64,000 nt of DNA from Rhodoluna sp. (GTDB taxonomy: Bacteria > Actinomycetota > Actinomycetes > Actinomycetales > Microbacteriaceae). This document shows, in pieces, positions 44,353 to 53,825 of this stretch. Made by a program: the position numbers and the translations under genes. The notes below the pieces were generated by a model, which searched no databases, was not told the origin of the DNA, and was given only the letters and a program-made list of their open reading frames with translations. Position 1 is the stretch's first letter; every line of letters begins with the position of its first letter. The stretch covers positions 1-64,000 of the forward strand of contig NZ_JAHEDV010000004.1 of the NCBI RefSeq assembly GCF_024641065.1, given 5' to 3'.

Positions 44353-45324
44353 ATGAACGAGCCCTTGAACTTGCCGCTGGCACGCTCAGCTGTCGACCGC
44401 GATTACCTTTCTCGAACTGATGAAAACCTTTTCGAAACGCTAGCCGCAAATGCAAACACCCGGATGGTTGCCTTGCACCAGGGCAAAGTTTTGCTCGAAG
44501 AGTCTGGCAGCGCCCTGCTTCCGCAACTTCGTCTAATTTCTCTGGCCGAAACTCTCTCGACTCAAAAGCTCGATGGCTCGCTGATGGTCTATCTCGGCAA
44601 AACCGAATACTTAGAACGTGATGTCGAGCCTGGCTCGGCGTTGGTCCTCGTGGTTCTCGACGAAGGTCAGGCCATGGCGATCGAGCCAATTGCTAAGAAT
44701 TGGCACCAACTGAGACGCACGGGTGCCGGCCTATCTGAGCGCGACGCCGGAATATATGCCCAGGCTTTAGCACTTGCCAACTGGCATGAAACCCACCTAT
44801 TCTGCCCTCGATGTGGCTCAGCGACCCAGGTTGTGCAGTCGGGCTGGGTTCGTTTGTGCCCGGTTGATGCTCACCAGAACTTTCCGAGAACAGACCCAGC
44901 AATCATCGCTGCTATTACAGATTCGCAAGATCGAATTTTGCTTGGCTCGCAGGGCATCTGGGAGGACAACCGCTGGTCAATTTTGGCTGGTTTCGTTGAA
45001 CCAGGGGAGTCACTCGCAGCTGCTGTGAAGCGAGAGATTTTTGAAGAGGCCGGAGTTCGAGTTATCAACCCGCAGTTTCAGGGCAGCCAGGCTTGGCCTT
45101 TTCCATACTCCCTGATGGTTGGGTTCACGGCTCAGGTTGACCCAAATTTTGAGCACCTTGAATTGAACCCAGATGGCGAAGAAATTGAAAAACTTCGCTG
45201 GTTCAGTCGCGAAGAAATTCGATCTGAGGCTTCTAATTTGTTGTTGCCAAATCGAATTTCAATCTCGAGGGCGCTTATTGAGCAATGGTTTGGTGGGCCA
45301 ATCGAATCTGCCACCGAGCGGTAG
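44353..45324 (+). CDS. nudC: NAD+ diphosphatase (Nudix)
   Basis: A 323-residue protein with an N-terminal domain, a zinc-ribbon region FCPRCGSATQVVQSGWVRLCP, and the Nudix box GFVEPGESLAAAVKREIFEEAG followed by the NudC tag SQAWPFPYSL. It hydrolyses NAD(H), and in E. coli removes NAD caps from RNA. The fourth zinc cysteine is replaced (CPVDAH), which appears in other actinobacterial forms as I recall. ATG 44353 has AGAGAAG upstream. UvrD2 follows directly. Confidence 0.92.
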   Translation: MNEPLNLPLARSAVDRDYLSRTDENLFETLAANANTRMVALHQGKVLLEESGSALLPQLRLISLAETLSTQKLDGSLMVYLGKTEYLERDVEPGSALVLVVLDEGQAMAIEPIAKNWHQLRRTGAGLSERDAGIYAQALALANWHETHLFCPRCGSATQVVQSGWVRLCPVDAHQNFPRTDPAIIAAITDSQDRILLGSQGIWEDNRWSILAGFVEPGESLAAAVKREIFEEAGVRVINPQFQGSQAWPFPYSLMVGFTAQVDPNFEHLELNPDGEEIEKLRWFSREEIRSEASNLLLPNRISISRALIEQWFGGPIESATER

Positions 45325-45330
45325 GTAGTG

Positions 45331-47010
45331 ATGGATCCCGAACAGATTCTAGAAAACCTCGACCCCGAGCAGACTCTTGCCGCTCGATCGTTAGTCGGCC
45401 CAACCTGCATCCTTGCTGGTGCTGGAACAGGAAAGACCAGAACCGTCACGCACCGAATTGCCTATGGCATTGCAACTGGTTACTACGCTGCCAATCGAGT
45501 TTTGGCATTGACTTACACCAACCGTGCTGCTGGTGAATTGCGAGCCCGACTGAGACAGCTCGGAATCGGTGCAGTTTCAGTTAAGACTTTTCACGCAGCT
45601 GCGTTGGCCCAACTTGAGTACTTCTGGCCGCAATTCGCTGGTGTGCCAGCCCCGAGCATCATTCAGTCAAAGTCAAGGGTGATCGCTCAGGTTGCCGATG
45701 AGGCCAAAATTCGCCTGGATGCCGGAGCGCTTCGGGATTTTGCCGGCGAGATCGAATGGCGCAAGTTTTCGATGCTGAGCCTCGACGAATATGCGCAAGT
45801 AGCCAAAACCCGAGACAAAGTTGCTGGTTTGAGCTACGAAAAAAATCTTGAATTACAAAAAGCCTACGAAGAAGCAAAAATCAAAGCCCAGAAGATTGAC
45901 TGGGAAGATGTCTTAATTCTCACCCTGGGCATGCTTCGGGCCGAACCGCGCGCTCTGGCCCATGTTCAACAGCAATACCGTTTCTTTACCGTCGATGAAT
46001 ATCAAGATATTTCGCCGCTTCAGCACGCCTTGCTCGATGCTTGGTTGGGTAATCATTCAGATCTCTGCGTTGTGGGCGATCCAAACCAAACAATCTATTC
46101 ATTCACCGGAGCCACCAGCGAATATCTAAGAAACTTTGCTTCGCGCTATGAAGGTGCAACTGAGATTCAGCTGACTCGCAACTACCGCTCAACTCAACAA
46201 ATTGTGAATTTTGCGAACCGTCTGACCGCAGATTCTGATTTGGTAGAGCCATTGGCATCTCAGGGCGAGGTTGGTTTAGCTCCTAGAACAATTGCTTTCG
46301 CAACTGTGGCCGACGAATGTGCCGCGATTGCCAACGCCATCAAGACCAAGATCGAACAGGGTGTGAAGCCAAGTGAAATTGCGGTTTTGTACCGAGTCAA
46401 TGGGCAATCCGAAGCCATTGAGAACACGCTAGCCCAGGCCGCAGTCGACTATCAAGTGCGCGGCGGAGAACGATTCTTCAATCGTCCAGAGATACAAGCC
46501 GCGATTCGAGCGATTCGTGCTGAGGCAGTATCGCCAACCGACAAAGACCTTTTTCACGCCGTTTCAGATATCTGTAGGTCTATGGGTTGGCAGTCGCAAC
46601 AACCGACCGAACAGGGTTCTGCTCGCGAAAAATGGGAATCATTGAATTCGCTTTTGGCCATTACCGAAGAGTTGCCAGCAGGGGCAACCATGATGGATTT
46701 CGCAAAAGAAATTGAAGAGCGTCAGCGTTCTCAGCACGAGCCGGTAAAAGCCGCGGTAACCCTTTCAACTATTCACGCGGCCAAGGGCCTCGAATGGGAC
46801 GTAGTTTTCATCATGGGGCTTACCGAGGGTTACCTGCCGATTACTTATGCGCTTACTGACTCAGCTATTCGCGAAGAGCAACGTCTGCTCTATGTTGGCC
46901 TTACCAGGGCCAGACGTGAACTTAATTTGAGTTGGGCACGACAAGAGCTAACCAGTTCGCGCGAGCGTGAACAGTCACGGTTCTTAGTGAAATTGCAGGC
47001 CCGAGGCTAA
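45331..47010 (+). CDS. uvrD2: UvrD2-like DNA helicase lacking the HRDC tail
   Basis: An SF1A helicase of 559 residues from ATG 45331 (GTG 45328 would add one). Motifs: ILAGAGTGKTRTVTHR, ALTYTNRAAGELR, FTVDEYQDISPLQ, VVGDPNQTIYSFTGA, TRNYRSTQQIV, LSTIHAAKGLEWD and LLYVGLTRARREL. Mycobacterial UvrD2 is about 700 residues with a cysteine linker and a C-terminal HRDC domain; here the protein ends shortly after motif VI, so both are absent. It follows nudC by six bases. Confidence 0.88.
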   Translation: MDPEQILENLDPEQTLAARSLVGPTCILAGAGTGKTRTVTHRIAYGIATGYYAANRVLALTYTNRAAGELRARLRQLGIGAVSVKTFHAAALAQLEYFWPQFAGVPAPSIIQSKSRVIAQVADEAKIRLDAGALRDFAGEIEWRKFSMLSLDEYAQVAKTRDKVAGLSYEKNLELQKAYEEAKIKAQKIDWEDVLILTLGMLRAEPRALAHVQQQYRFFTVDEYQDISPLQHALLDAWLGNHSDLCVVGDPNQTIYSFTGATSEYLRNFASRYEGATEIQLTRNYRSTQQIVNFANRLTADSDLVEPLASQGEVGLAPRTIAFATVADECAAIANAIKTKIEQGVKPSEIAVLYRVNGQSEAIENTLAQAAVDYQVRGGERFFNRPEIQAAIRAIRAEAVSPTDKDLFHAVSDICRSMGWQSQQPTEQGSAREKWESLNSLLAITEELPAGATMMDFAKEIEERQRSQHEPVKAAVTLSTIHAAKGLEWDVVFIMGLTEGYLPITYALTDSAIREEQRLLYVGLTRARRELNLSWARQELTSSREREQSRFLVKLQARG

Positions 47011-47040
47011 ATATTTAAGCCTGCGAGTTCTACCGACCCA

Positions 47041-48090
47041 CTAGCGTTGGCAATCGCAACCGTCTGCAACGGGCCACGTGACAGCGGTGACTTCACCAGT
47101 TTCTAGATCAAGCTCGTATCCGGTCGAATTTTTTGATTCAATTTGAAAACCAGCCCAAGCGTCGAGTGTTGCTAGACATTTTTGCAAGGCCAAGCCGGCA
47201 CCAAACATCGAACTCGCGGCATCATCAAACTTCTGTTTTCGACCGATTAGCTGGCTAGCAATTACCGGCCAGTTTGCGTCTTCGTTCGCTTTGAAGTGCT
47301 CGAGGCAGAGAAGGCAAGCGCTTTGGCTAGCCAGAATCATCGGGCTGATGAAAACGCGGTGGCTCGAAAAGGTGATGGCAAGGTGAGGAATGTCTCGATT
47401 GAGCCAGCGCGCATATCGCTTTGGCTGAATAACCTGTTGACCGATCAAAATTGCGCAATCAACCGCGTCGAAATTTCGGCTCACATTTTCGTCGATAAGA
47501 ATCGCTTCTGATTGGTTCGGAGAAGCCGCCAACAGCGAATTGACCGCATCGATTTTGGGTCTACCGAGAAGTTGCTGAACATAGCCACTGGGGCCAAGGT
47601 TCTCTACTTGAACTGAACTGTTATCGGTGGTAAAGATCTTGCCAACCCCTGCTGCTGCCAAACCCAACGCCAAAGTCAAACCCGCACCTGCAAGGTCGTC
47701 GATAAATACTTTTCGAAGGCCTCTAATTGCCAAAACTCGTTCTCCGTCAGAGCCGGTGTTCAAACTCGCACGGATAATCTCGGCAAACGCACTCTGAACA
47801 TAATCAGCTGAGATTAGCGGGGGCTTGGCCTTGCCATTGGTTTCGACCGGCGTCTCGAGCAGTGGGCCCAGCGCTTCAAGCACAGTTTGAGTTTCAGATT
47901 GCTTGAGCCCCAGGCCGGCCGCAAAGTCGGGCAAATGCTGGTCGGCAATACCTTGATAAAGTGCCGCAATTAGGCGCTCTTGAGCAGGAGTGATTTGACC
48001 GATTACTGCACGTTTGCGGCCAAGGCCGATTTGCAAGGTTCTAGTGTCGTGCCAGACCGATTGTTCTTGAGGATTAAGTCGAATAACCAT
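47041..48090 (-). CDS. E1/ThiF-like protein of the TOMM-leader-binding type
   Basis: The 349-residue protein has a winged-helix-like N-terminal half (QITPAQERLIAALYQG) and an E1-like Rossmann region DLAGAGLTLALGLAAAGVGKIFTTDNSSVQVENLGP, then the zinc-site motif ACLLCLEHFKANED and a C-terminal GCDCQR. This layout matches actinobacterial proteins annotated as bacteriocin cyclodehydratase-like or TOMM leader-peptide-binding. No YcaO gene or precursor peptide is in the window. In this lineage the gene is a steady neighbour of UvrD2 and the DUF2342 metalloprotease, so it may do something other than peptide modification. Confidence 0.75.
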   Translation of the reverse strand: MVIRLNPQEQSVWHDTRTLQIGLGRKRAVIGQITPAQERLIAALYQGIADQHLPDFAAGLGLKQSETQTVLEALGPLLETPVETNGKAKPPLISADYVQSAFAEIIRASLNTGSDGERVLAIRGLRKVFIDDLAGAGLTLALGLAAAGVGKIFTTDNSSVQVENLGPSGYVQQLLGRPKIDAVNSLLAASPNQSEAILIDENVSRNFDAVDCAILIGQQVIQPKRYARWLNRDIPHLAITFSSHRVFISPMILASQSACLLCLEHFKANEDANWPVIASQLIGRKQKFDDAASSMFGAGLALQKCLATLDAWAGFQIESKNSTGYELDLETGEVTAVTWPVADGCDCQR

Positions 48091-48105
48091 GACCAGATTC
48101 TGGTC
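48091..48105. promoter_or_regulatory. Perfect inverted repeat at the E1-like gene start
   Basis: GACCAGATTCTGGTC is a perfect 7-1-7 inverted repeat directly upstream of the E1-like ATG. It includes a minus-strand CAGAAT six bases before the start codon, so it could be an operator over a leaderless promoter. Confidence 0.4.
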
Positions 48106-48124
48106 GAGGTGAGTTCAATCTGCG

Positions 48125-49468
48125 CTAGTTATCCCCAAGCAAATCGCGAAGGGCTTGATCAAAGTCTTCATTCTCAGCTTTTGAATTTTGTAGACGCGAA
48201 ATTAGCGCGTGTGGGTCGGCAATGTCCTCGGCTGTAGGCACAAGATCTGGGTGATTCCACAGGTCATCACGCTTTTCGATGCCCAATTGATTGGTGATTT
48301 CACGCCAAAGGGCAGTTGCCTCACGCAGTTTGCGTGGGCGAAGTTCCAACCCAACCAAAGTTCCAAAGGTGAGTTCGGCCGGGCCACCGGTAGCTCGACG
48401 GCGTCTAACCGCTTCACCAATAGCTGCCGATTTTGGCAATAACTTTGTTGATTCTTCGGTCACCACGTCAACCCAGCCCTCAATTAGAGCAAGCAATGTC
48501 TCTATGTTGTCTAGCGCCTGCTGCTGGTCTTGGGTGCGGTCAGCGATGAAAGCACCGGTTTCGAGGGCCTCGCGCAATTCATCCATGTTGTTTGGGTCAA
48601 AGTCTTGAGTCATCTCGGTAACTCGGTCGTTGTCGATCGTGATTTCGCTCGCATATTTTGCAATCTGAGAAACCACTGCATCGCGTAGCCACTTGCTGTG
48701 CTTGAAAAGTCGCGCGTGAGCCATCTCACGGATAGCGAGGTAGATGTAAGCCTGGTCAGGTTCGACTTCAAGACCGGCCACGAATTCATCGAGATTTTGG
48801 GGAACAAACGCTGCTCGCTGATCTTTGAAAAGTGGCAATCCAATGTCGCCGCCTGAGATCACCTGGCTCGACATTTTTCCGATGGCCTGGCCAAGCTGCA
48901 CGGCAAACAAGGCCCCGCCGGCGGACTTCATCAATCCGGTAGCGCTGCCGAGAATAGAAGCCAATTCTTCAGGTGCGTTCTGGGTCAAGTTTTCGCTAAG
49001 TGCGGTGCTCATGCGATTGCCAACCGGGTTTGCAAGGTCTTCAAACAAAGGCATGGCGTCGGCAACCCACAATTCACGGCTTTGCAACTTAGGTTCGCTG
49101 GTCAGCTCTGAGATTGCGGTGGCTGCATTCAACCAAAGTGAACCAACTGAAACCGCAGCGTGCAAGGCTCCTCGGGTTGAATCTTTGATTGCCACGGATG
49201 CTTCGCCGGCAACTGTCTTGGCTTGATTCGCAGCGAGTTGCCAGTTGACGCCACTCTCGCCGGGGTTAGCACCAGAGAGGCCACTTGCTCCCATCGCGTT
49301 TTGCAGGTGCTTTAAAAGATCGGCTAGGGCGGCAGGGTCTTTTGGCAAGCCAATAGCCTCAGCTAAAGCTTCTGGGTCTTGACCATTTTGATTCGCGAGA
49401 AAGGCTTTCATGAAGGCCTCGAACTCGTCCTTGCTCATGCCGCCGTTTGACTCATTGTTGTCGTTCAT
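48125..49468 (-). CDS. Zinc-dependent metalloprotease, DUF2342 family
   Basis: A 447-residue protein of the actinobacterial DUF2342/Zincin_2 family. The conserved IYLAIREMAHARLFKHSKWLRD holds the HExxH-like position (EMAHARLF), and FAVQLGQAIGKMSSQVISGGDIGLPLF and VDVVTEESTKLLP are typical. Proteolytic activity has not been shown from this sequence. AGGAAAAC precedes the ATG. It is divergent from the PDZ-protease gene, as in other actinobacteria. Confidence 0.85.
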   Translation of the reverse strand: MNDNNESNGGMSKDEFEAFMKAFLANQNGQDPEALAEAIGLPKDPAALADLLKHLQNAMGASGLSGANPGESGVNWQLAANQAKTVAGEASVAIKDSTRGALHAAVSVGSLWLNAATAISELTSEPKLQSRELWVADAMPLFEDLANPVGNRMSTALSENLTQNAPEELASILGSATGLMKSAGGALFAVQLGQAIGKMSSQVISGGDIGLPLFKDQRAAFVPQNLDEFVAGLEVEPDQAYIYLAIREMAHARLFKHSKWLRDAVVSQIAKYASEITIDNDRVTEMTQDFDPNNMDELREALETGAFIADRTQDQQQALDNIETLLALIEGWVDVVTEESTKLLPKSAAIGEAVRRRRATGGPAELTFGTLVGLELRPRKLREATALWREITNQLGIEKRDDLWNHPDLVPTAEDIADPHALISRLQNSKAENEDFDQALRDLLGDN

Positions 49469-49537
49469 GTTTTCCTAACCTTTGATAAACATAATCCGCC
49501 TTAGGCTTAAGTCATTCCAGCCAAAGAAAGGGTTTCG

Positions 49538-50635
49538 TTGAGTCTTCAAACTCCACCAGATTCAGCCGAACCTCAGAATGCTGCACCCAAGACCCGCAAG
49601 TTAGTCGGTTTAGTTCTTGTGCTGTTTTCAGCTATCGCTCTAATGGCTACCGCATTTGTTCCAATGCCTTATGTCATCGAACAGCCGGGACCAACTTTCA
49701 ACACCCTCGGTGGTGAGATGGGCGAATACGTAATTGAGATTGAAGACACAGCAAGTTACCCGACCACCGGTCACCTCGAACTTTTGACGGTTGGCATTGT
49801 TGGTTCTCGAGATAGTGCGCCTACTCTGCTGCAGGTGCTTTTAGCTTGGATAGACCCTCAAAAGAGTGTTTTACCAATCGATCAAGTTTTTCCGATCGGC
49901 CAATCATCAGACGAAGCTGAAGCTGAAAGCTCAGCCATGATGGAGATCTCTCAACAAGACGCGATTGCGGTTGCCTTGACCAAACTAGGCTATCAGGTTC
50001 CACTGCACCTTTACATCAGCAAGGTTTCTAAGGCGATGCCGGCGTCGGGCAAATTGGTTGCCGGTGACTTCATTATTGGCATGGATGACCAGGTCATCGA
50101 CACCTACGAGCAACTGGTTGCCTACCTAGATAAATCAGATGGCAAAAAACCCATTGCTGTCACCGTGCTTCGTGATGGAGTGAAGAAAACCTTCGACATT
50201 ACTCCGACCAAAAACAAAGCCGCAAAGCTAGTTATGGGCGTAGAAGTTAGTTATAAATATGACTTTCCGGTGAAAGTGAAATTGCAACTTGCTGATGTGG
50301 GCGGCCCGTCAGGCGGAATGATGTTTGCGCTAGGTGTGTATGACAAACTCACCCCTGGTGAGCTCACCGGCGGAGCGTTTATTGCCGGTACCGGCACCAT
50401 CTCGCCAACCGGAAAAGTTGGCGCTATCGGCGGAATCAGCTACAAAATGCTCGGTGCTAAAGCAGCTGGAGCAAAATATTTCTTGGCACCTGCCGATAAC
50501 TGTTCAGACGTAATTGGGAACATCCCAGCCGGTCTCGAGGTTTTCAAAGTAGATAACTTTGACCAGGCCCTTGCTACCGTTGAGAAAATTGGTTCAAAGC
50601 AATCGCTCTCAGGGTTAGCCCGCTGCACCAAATAG
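49538..50635 (+). CDS. PDZ-domain Lon-like (YlbL-type) serine protease
   Basis: The 365-residue membrane-anchored protein has one N-terminal helix (LVGLVLVLFSAIALMATAFV), a PDZ domain (about 155-215) and a Lon-like catalytic domain. The serine is in GGPSGGMMFALGVYD and the lysine in GKVGAIGGISYKMLGAKAAGA, the Ser-Lys dyad. It likely degrades or trims envelope proteins. TTG start with AAAGAAAGG upstream. Located between the DUF2342 gene and UPF0182. Confidence 0.88.
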   Translation: MSLQTPPDSAEPQNAAPKTRKLVGLVLVLFSAIALMATAFVPMPYVIEQPGPTFNTLGGEMGEYVIEIEDTASYPTTGHLELLTVGIVGSRDSAPTLLQVLLAWIDPQKSVLPIDQVFPIGQSSDEAEAESSAMMEISQQDAIAVALTKLGYQVPLHLYISKVSKAMPASGKLVAGDFIIGMDDQVIDTYEQLVAYLDKSDGKKPIAVTVLRDGVKKTFDITPTKNKAAKLVMGVEVSYKYDFPVKVKLQLADVGGPSGGMMFALGVYDKLTPGELTGGAFIAGTGTISPTGKVGAIGGISYKMLGAKAAGAKYFLAPADNCSDVIGNIPAGLEVFKVDNFDQALATVEKIGSKQSLSGLARCTK

Positions 50636-50674
50636 CTTTTAGCAACAACCTGCACACTACGCATCAGGAGAAAA

Positions 50675-53548
50675 ATGTCATCTGCTTCAACGCCGACTCA
50701 AAACCGCCGACGTTCACCGTTCAGAATTGCTCTGATCATTGTGGCAGTGATTGCCGTAGCGCTAATCGGCGCATCCAGCCTCTATGTAGATAACCTTTGG
50801 TTCGCCCAGCTTGGCTACAGTGAGGTTTTCATCACACAGATTCTGGCTCAGATTGGCGTGTTCACTGCGGCCGGTTTGTTCATGGCTTTGGTCACTTGGC
50901 TAGGTTTTTACCTTGCATATCGCACCCGCCCGATCTATGCAAAATTCCCAGATGAGAACAACCCATTTGCTGGCCTTCGCCAGTTAGTTGAGCAGCTGCG
51001 CAAGGTAGTCATGATCGGCCTGCCACTTTTGCTTGGAATCTTCGGTGGCGTTGCTGCAGTTTCAAAATGGCCAGTGGTTATCACCTGGTTGAACCGCACC
51101 TATACCGGTGAAGTCGACGCCCAGTTCGGTCTAGACATTTCGTTCTATCTATTTGACCTACCTTTCTTGAAGGCATTGGTCGGTTTCGTGTCGGCAGGTG
51201 TACTTATCTCAGGTCTAATTGCGGTTGGCGTGCACCTCGCCTACGGCAACCTGCGCTTTGGTGTTCGCCAGGGCCGCATGGGCAAGTCTGCTCGCATTCA
51301 ATTGGCGGTCACCGCTGCGATCTACCTGGTTGTTCAAGGTGCTTCACTGTGGCTTGACCAGTATTCAACTATGACCAGCTCATCTGGTCTATACACCGGT
51401 GCAACCTACGCTGACGTGAACGCGACCATCCCAGGTTTTCAGATTCTGGCATTGATTGCCCTGGTGCTAGCAGCGCTATTTTTGGTCGCCGCAGTTATCG
51501 GAAAGTGGCGCTTGGCAATTATGGGCACCGCGCTCATGGTGGTCAGCACTATGGTTCTAGGCGGCCTCTACCCGTGGTTGGTTCAGCAGTTTCAGGTTGG
51601 CCCGAACGAGCGAACCATTGAGGCTGAATACATCGATCGCAACATTGCGGCAACTCGCGCGGCCTATGGCCTAGACGCTGTTGAAACCTCTGAGTACGCG
51701 GCTAAGACTGATGCCACCCTTGGCGCTTTGCGAAAAGATGCCGAGACCACTGCCAACATTAGAATCATCGACCCAGCTTTGGTTAGCGCATCGTTCAAGC
51801 AGCTTGAGCAGTACAAGCAGTATTACAACTTTGCGACCCACCTGGATGTTGACCGTTATTCAATCGACGGTAAAACTCAAGACACTGTTTTGGCAGTTCG
51901 AGAGCTAGACCAGGCTGGCCTAGGCGACTCTCAGTCTTGGTACAACAACGTTGTGGTTTATACCCACGGATACGGTGTGGTTGCTGCCTACGGTAACCAG
52001 CGATCAACCGAGGGTCAGCCAGTGTTCTTGCAGAAGGGTATTCCATCTGATGGATTGCTCGGAGAGTACGAACCACGCATTTACTTTGGCGAGAAGTCTC
52101 CGGTCTACTCAATCGTTGGTGCCAAGTCAGATGTTCCACTTGAGCTTGACTACCCAGCGGGCGACGGTGAAGCAGACCAGACCTACACCACCTTCTCTGG
52201 CAACGGTGGTCCAAAGCTAGACAACATTTTCACCCGTTTGTCCTACGCGATGAAGTTTCAGAGCGAGCAGATTTTGCTCTCTGACGCCATCACCAACGAC
52301 TCGCAAATTCTCTACAACCGCGACCCTCGTGAGCGCGTTGCGGCAGTTGCGCCTTACCTAACTCTCGACAGCGACAGCTACCCATCGATTGTTGATGGGC
52401 GAGTGGTTTGGATCGTCGACGGTTACACCACTTCGGCAAACTACCCATACTCGCGCGCTGAAGATTTCGGTAACGCAATCACCGACAGTAGCTCAGTCGG
52501 CACCGGCGGCAAGATCAACTACATTCGCAACTCGGTGAAGGCCACCGTCGACGCTTATGACGGCAGCGTCAAGTTGTATGCCTGGGATGAAAAAGACCCG
52601 ATCCTAAAGACCTGGTCGAAGATTTTCCCAAGCACCCTGCTTCCTATCTCTGAAATGTCAGGCGAACTGATGTCACACGTTCGCTATCCTGCCGATTTGT
52701 TCAAGATGCAGCGTGCCATCCTTGGCACCTATCACGTAGATGACGCCGGTTCGTTCTACTCGCAAGAAGACGCATGGATGACCCCGAATGACCCGGTGTC
52801 AGCAAGCTCTTCAAGTAGTTCGGCTAACCTGCAACCGCCTTATTACTTGACCATGCAGGTTCCTGGAACCACCTCGCCAGCATTCTCGATCTATTCGACA
52901 TTCATTCCGCGTTCAACCGGTGAGGCAAGTCGAAGCGTCTTGAAGGGTTACTTTGTAGCCGATTCAGATGCTGGTTCGGTAAAGGGCAAGGTTTCGCCAA
53001 ACTATGGCAAGTTGCGTCTGATGACGCTGCCGGCTAGCACGATTGTGCCGGGCCCAGGTCAGGTTCAAAACTCGTTTAGCTCAGACTCAGAAGTTTCAAA
53101 GCTTTTGAATATTTTGCGACAGGGTTCAACCACCGTACTTAACGGAAACCTCTTGACACTGCCGGTTGGTGGCGGTTTGCTCTATGTTCAGCCGGTTTAC
53201 ATCAAGTCAACTGGTGAAACCAGCTTTCCGCTGCTCAAGAAGGTGCTGGTTGCCTTCGGCGACAAAATCGCTTTTGAAGACACCCTGGATGGCGCCCTAG
53301 ACGCACTATTCGGTGGCGATTCAGGCGCCAATGCTGGCGATGGTGATGGCACGGTGAGCCCTGAGCCGGTAGACCCTACCGACCCGGGCACCACCACAAA
53401 CGTTGCTCTGCAAAATGCTTTGGCCAAGGCTAAGGCAGCAATGCTCGCTCGTGACGCAGCTATGGCTGCTGGTGACTGGACTCTCTATGGAGAAGAAGAT
53501 GCCAAGCTAAAGGCTGCAATTGAGGCAGCCATCGCGGCTTCGAAGTAA
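50675..53548 (+). CDS. UPF0182 integral membrane protein
   Basis: The 957-residue protein has about seven membrane helices in the first 320 residues (starting IALIIVAVIAVALIGASSLYV), a large extracytoplasmic domain (YIDRNIAATRAAYGLD, IVWIVDGYTTSANYPYSR) and an alanine-rich acidic C-terminal tail. This is the actinobacterial UPF0182 family; function is unknown. It follows the PDZ-protease gene on the same strand, a conserved pair. AGGAG precedes the ATG. Confidence 0.93.
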   Translation: MSSASTPTQNRRRSPFRIALIIVAVIAVALIGASSLYVDNLWFAQLGYSEVFITQILAQIGVFTAAGLFMALVTWLGFYLAYRTRPIYAKFPDENNPFAGLRQLVEQLRKVVMIGLPLLLGIFGGVAAVSKWPVVITWLNRTYTGEVDAQFGLDISFYLFDLPFLKALVGFVSAGVLISGLIAVGVHLAYGNLRFGVRQGRMGKSARIQLAVTAAIYLVVQGASLWLDQYSTMTSSSGLYTGATYADVNATIPGFQILALIALVLAALFLVAAVIGKWRLAIMGTALMVVSTMVLGGLYPWLVQQFQVGPNERTIEAEYIDRNIAATRAAYGLDAVETSEYAAKTDATLGALRKDAETTANIRIIDPALVSASFKQLEQYKQYYNFATHLDVDRYSIDGKTQDTVLAVRELDQAGLGDSQSWYNNVVVYTHGYGVVAAYGNQRSTEGQPVFLQKGIPSDGLLGEYEPRIYFGEKSPVYSIVGAKSDVPLELDYPAGDGEADQTYTTFSGNGGPKLDNIFTRLSYAMKFQSEQILLSDAITNDSQILYNRDPRERVAAVAPYLTLDSDSYPSIVDGRVVWIVDGYTTSANYPYSRAEDFGNAITDSSSVGTGGKINYIRNSVKATVDAYDGSVKLYAWDEKDPILKTWSKIFPSTLLPISEMSGELMSHVRYPADLFKMQRAILGTYHVDDAGSFYSQEDAWMTPNDPVSASSSSSSANLQPPYYLTMQVPGTTSPAFSIYSTFIPRSTGEASRSVLKGYFVADSDAGSVKGKVSPNYGKLRLMTLPASTIVPGPGQVQNSFSSDSEVSKLLNILRQGSTTVLNGNLLTLPVGGGLLYVQPVYIKSTGETSFPLLKKVLVAFGDKIAFEDTLDGALDALFGGDSGANAGDGDGTVSPEPVDPTDPGTTTNVALQNALAKAKAAMLARDAAMAAGDWTLYGEEDAKLKAAIEAAIAASK

Positions 53549-53608
53549 CTGAAACTGCTGGTTTTACCCCGCAGCTGATCTCGATTAGAGCAATCGCCTT
53601 TGGCGTGT

Positions 53609-53614
53609 TATAGT
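53609..53614 (+). promoter_or_regulatory. -10 element TATAGT for initiator tRNA
   Basis: TATAGT lies 10 bases before the mature tRNA-fMet 5' end. Confidence 0.6.
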
Positions 53615-53624
53615 TGAGGTTCGC

Positions 53625-53698
53625 CGCGGGGTGGAGCAGTTCGGTAGCTCGCCGGGCTCATAACCCGGAGGTCGTAGGTTCAAATCCTGCCCCCGCAA
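53625..53698 (+). tRNA. Initiator tRNA-fMet (anticodon CAT)
   Basis: Acceptor CGCGGGG/CCCCGCA leaves the C1-A72 mismatch that marks initiator tRNA, and the anticodon stem CCGGG/CCCGG has the three G-C pairs needed for P-site entry. Anticodon loop CTCATAA. Discriminator A, CCA not encoded. Confidence 0.95.
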
Positions 53699-53704
53699 CT
53701 AGAA

Positions 53705-53745
53705 CGAAAAACTCGATTGGTCTTTGACCGGTCGAGTTTTTTGTT
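53705..53745 (+). terminator. Intrinsic terminator after tRNA-fMet
   Basis: AACTCGATTGGTC pairs with GACCGGTCGAGTT (one T-G pair) around TTT, followed by a run of T. Confidence 0.9.
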
Positions 53746-53813
53746 TAACCGACCGGTTTGGTGGTCTACTTCAGTCGCTGTGCATAACTTAAATCCGGTT
53801 TATCGCAGAGCTT

Positions 53814-53819
53814 TAGCCT
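53814..53819 (+). promoter_or_regulatory. -10 element TAGCCT for the secreted orphan
   Basis: TAGCCT ends six bases before ATG 53826 and no Shine-Dalgarno is present, so a leaderless transcript is likely. Confidence 0.5.
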
Positions 53820-53825
53820 CGTGGC

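Noticed and set aside
44246-44689. 147-codon minus-strand frame over the nudC start
   Set aside because: It overlaps the nudC N-terminus in antisense and has no family signature; the phosphotransferase and nudC starts explain the region.
53625-53698. Elongator tRNA-Met
   Set aside because: The C1-A72 mismatch and three G-C pairs at the base of the anticodon stem identify the initiator.
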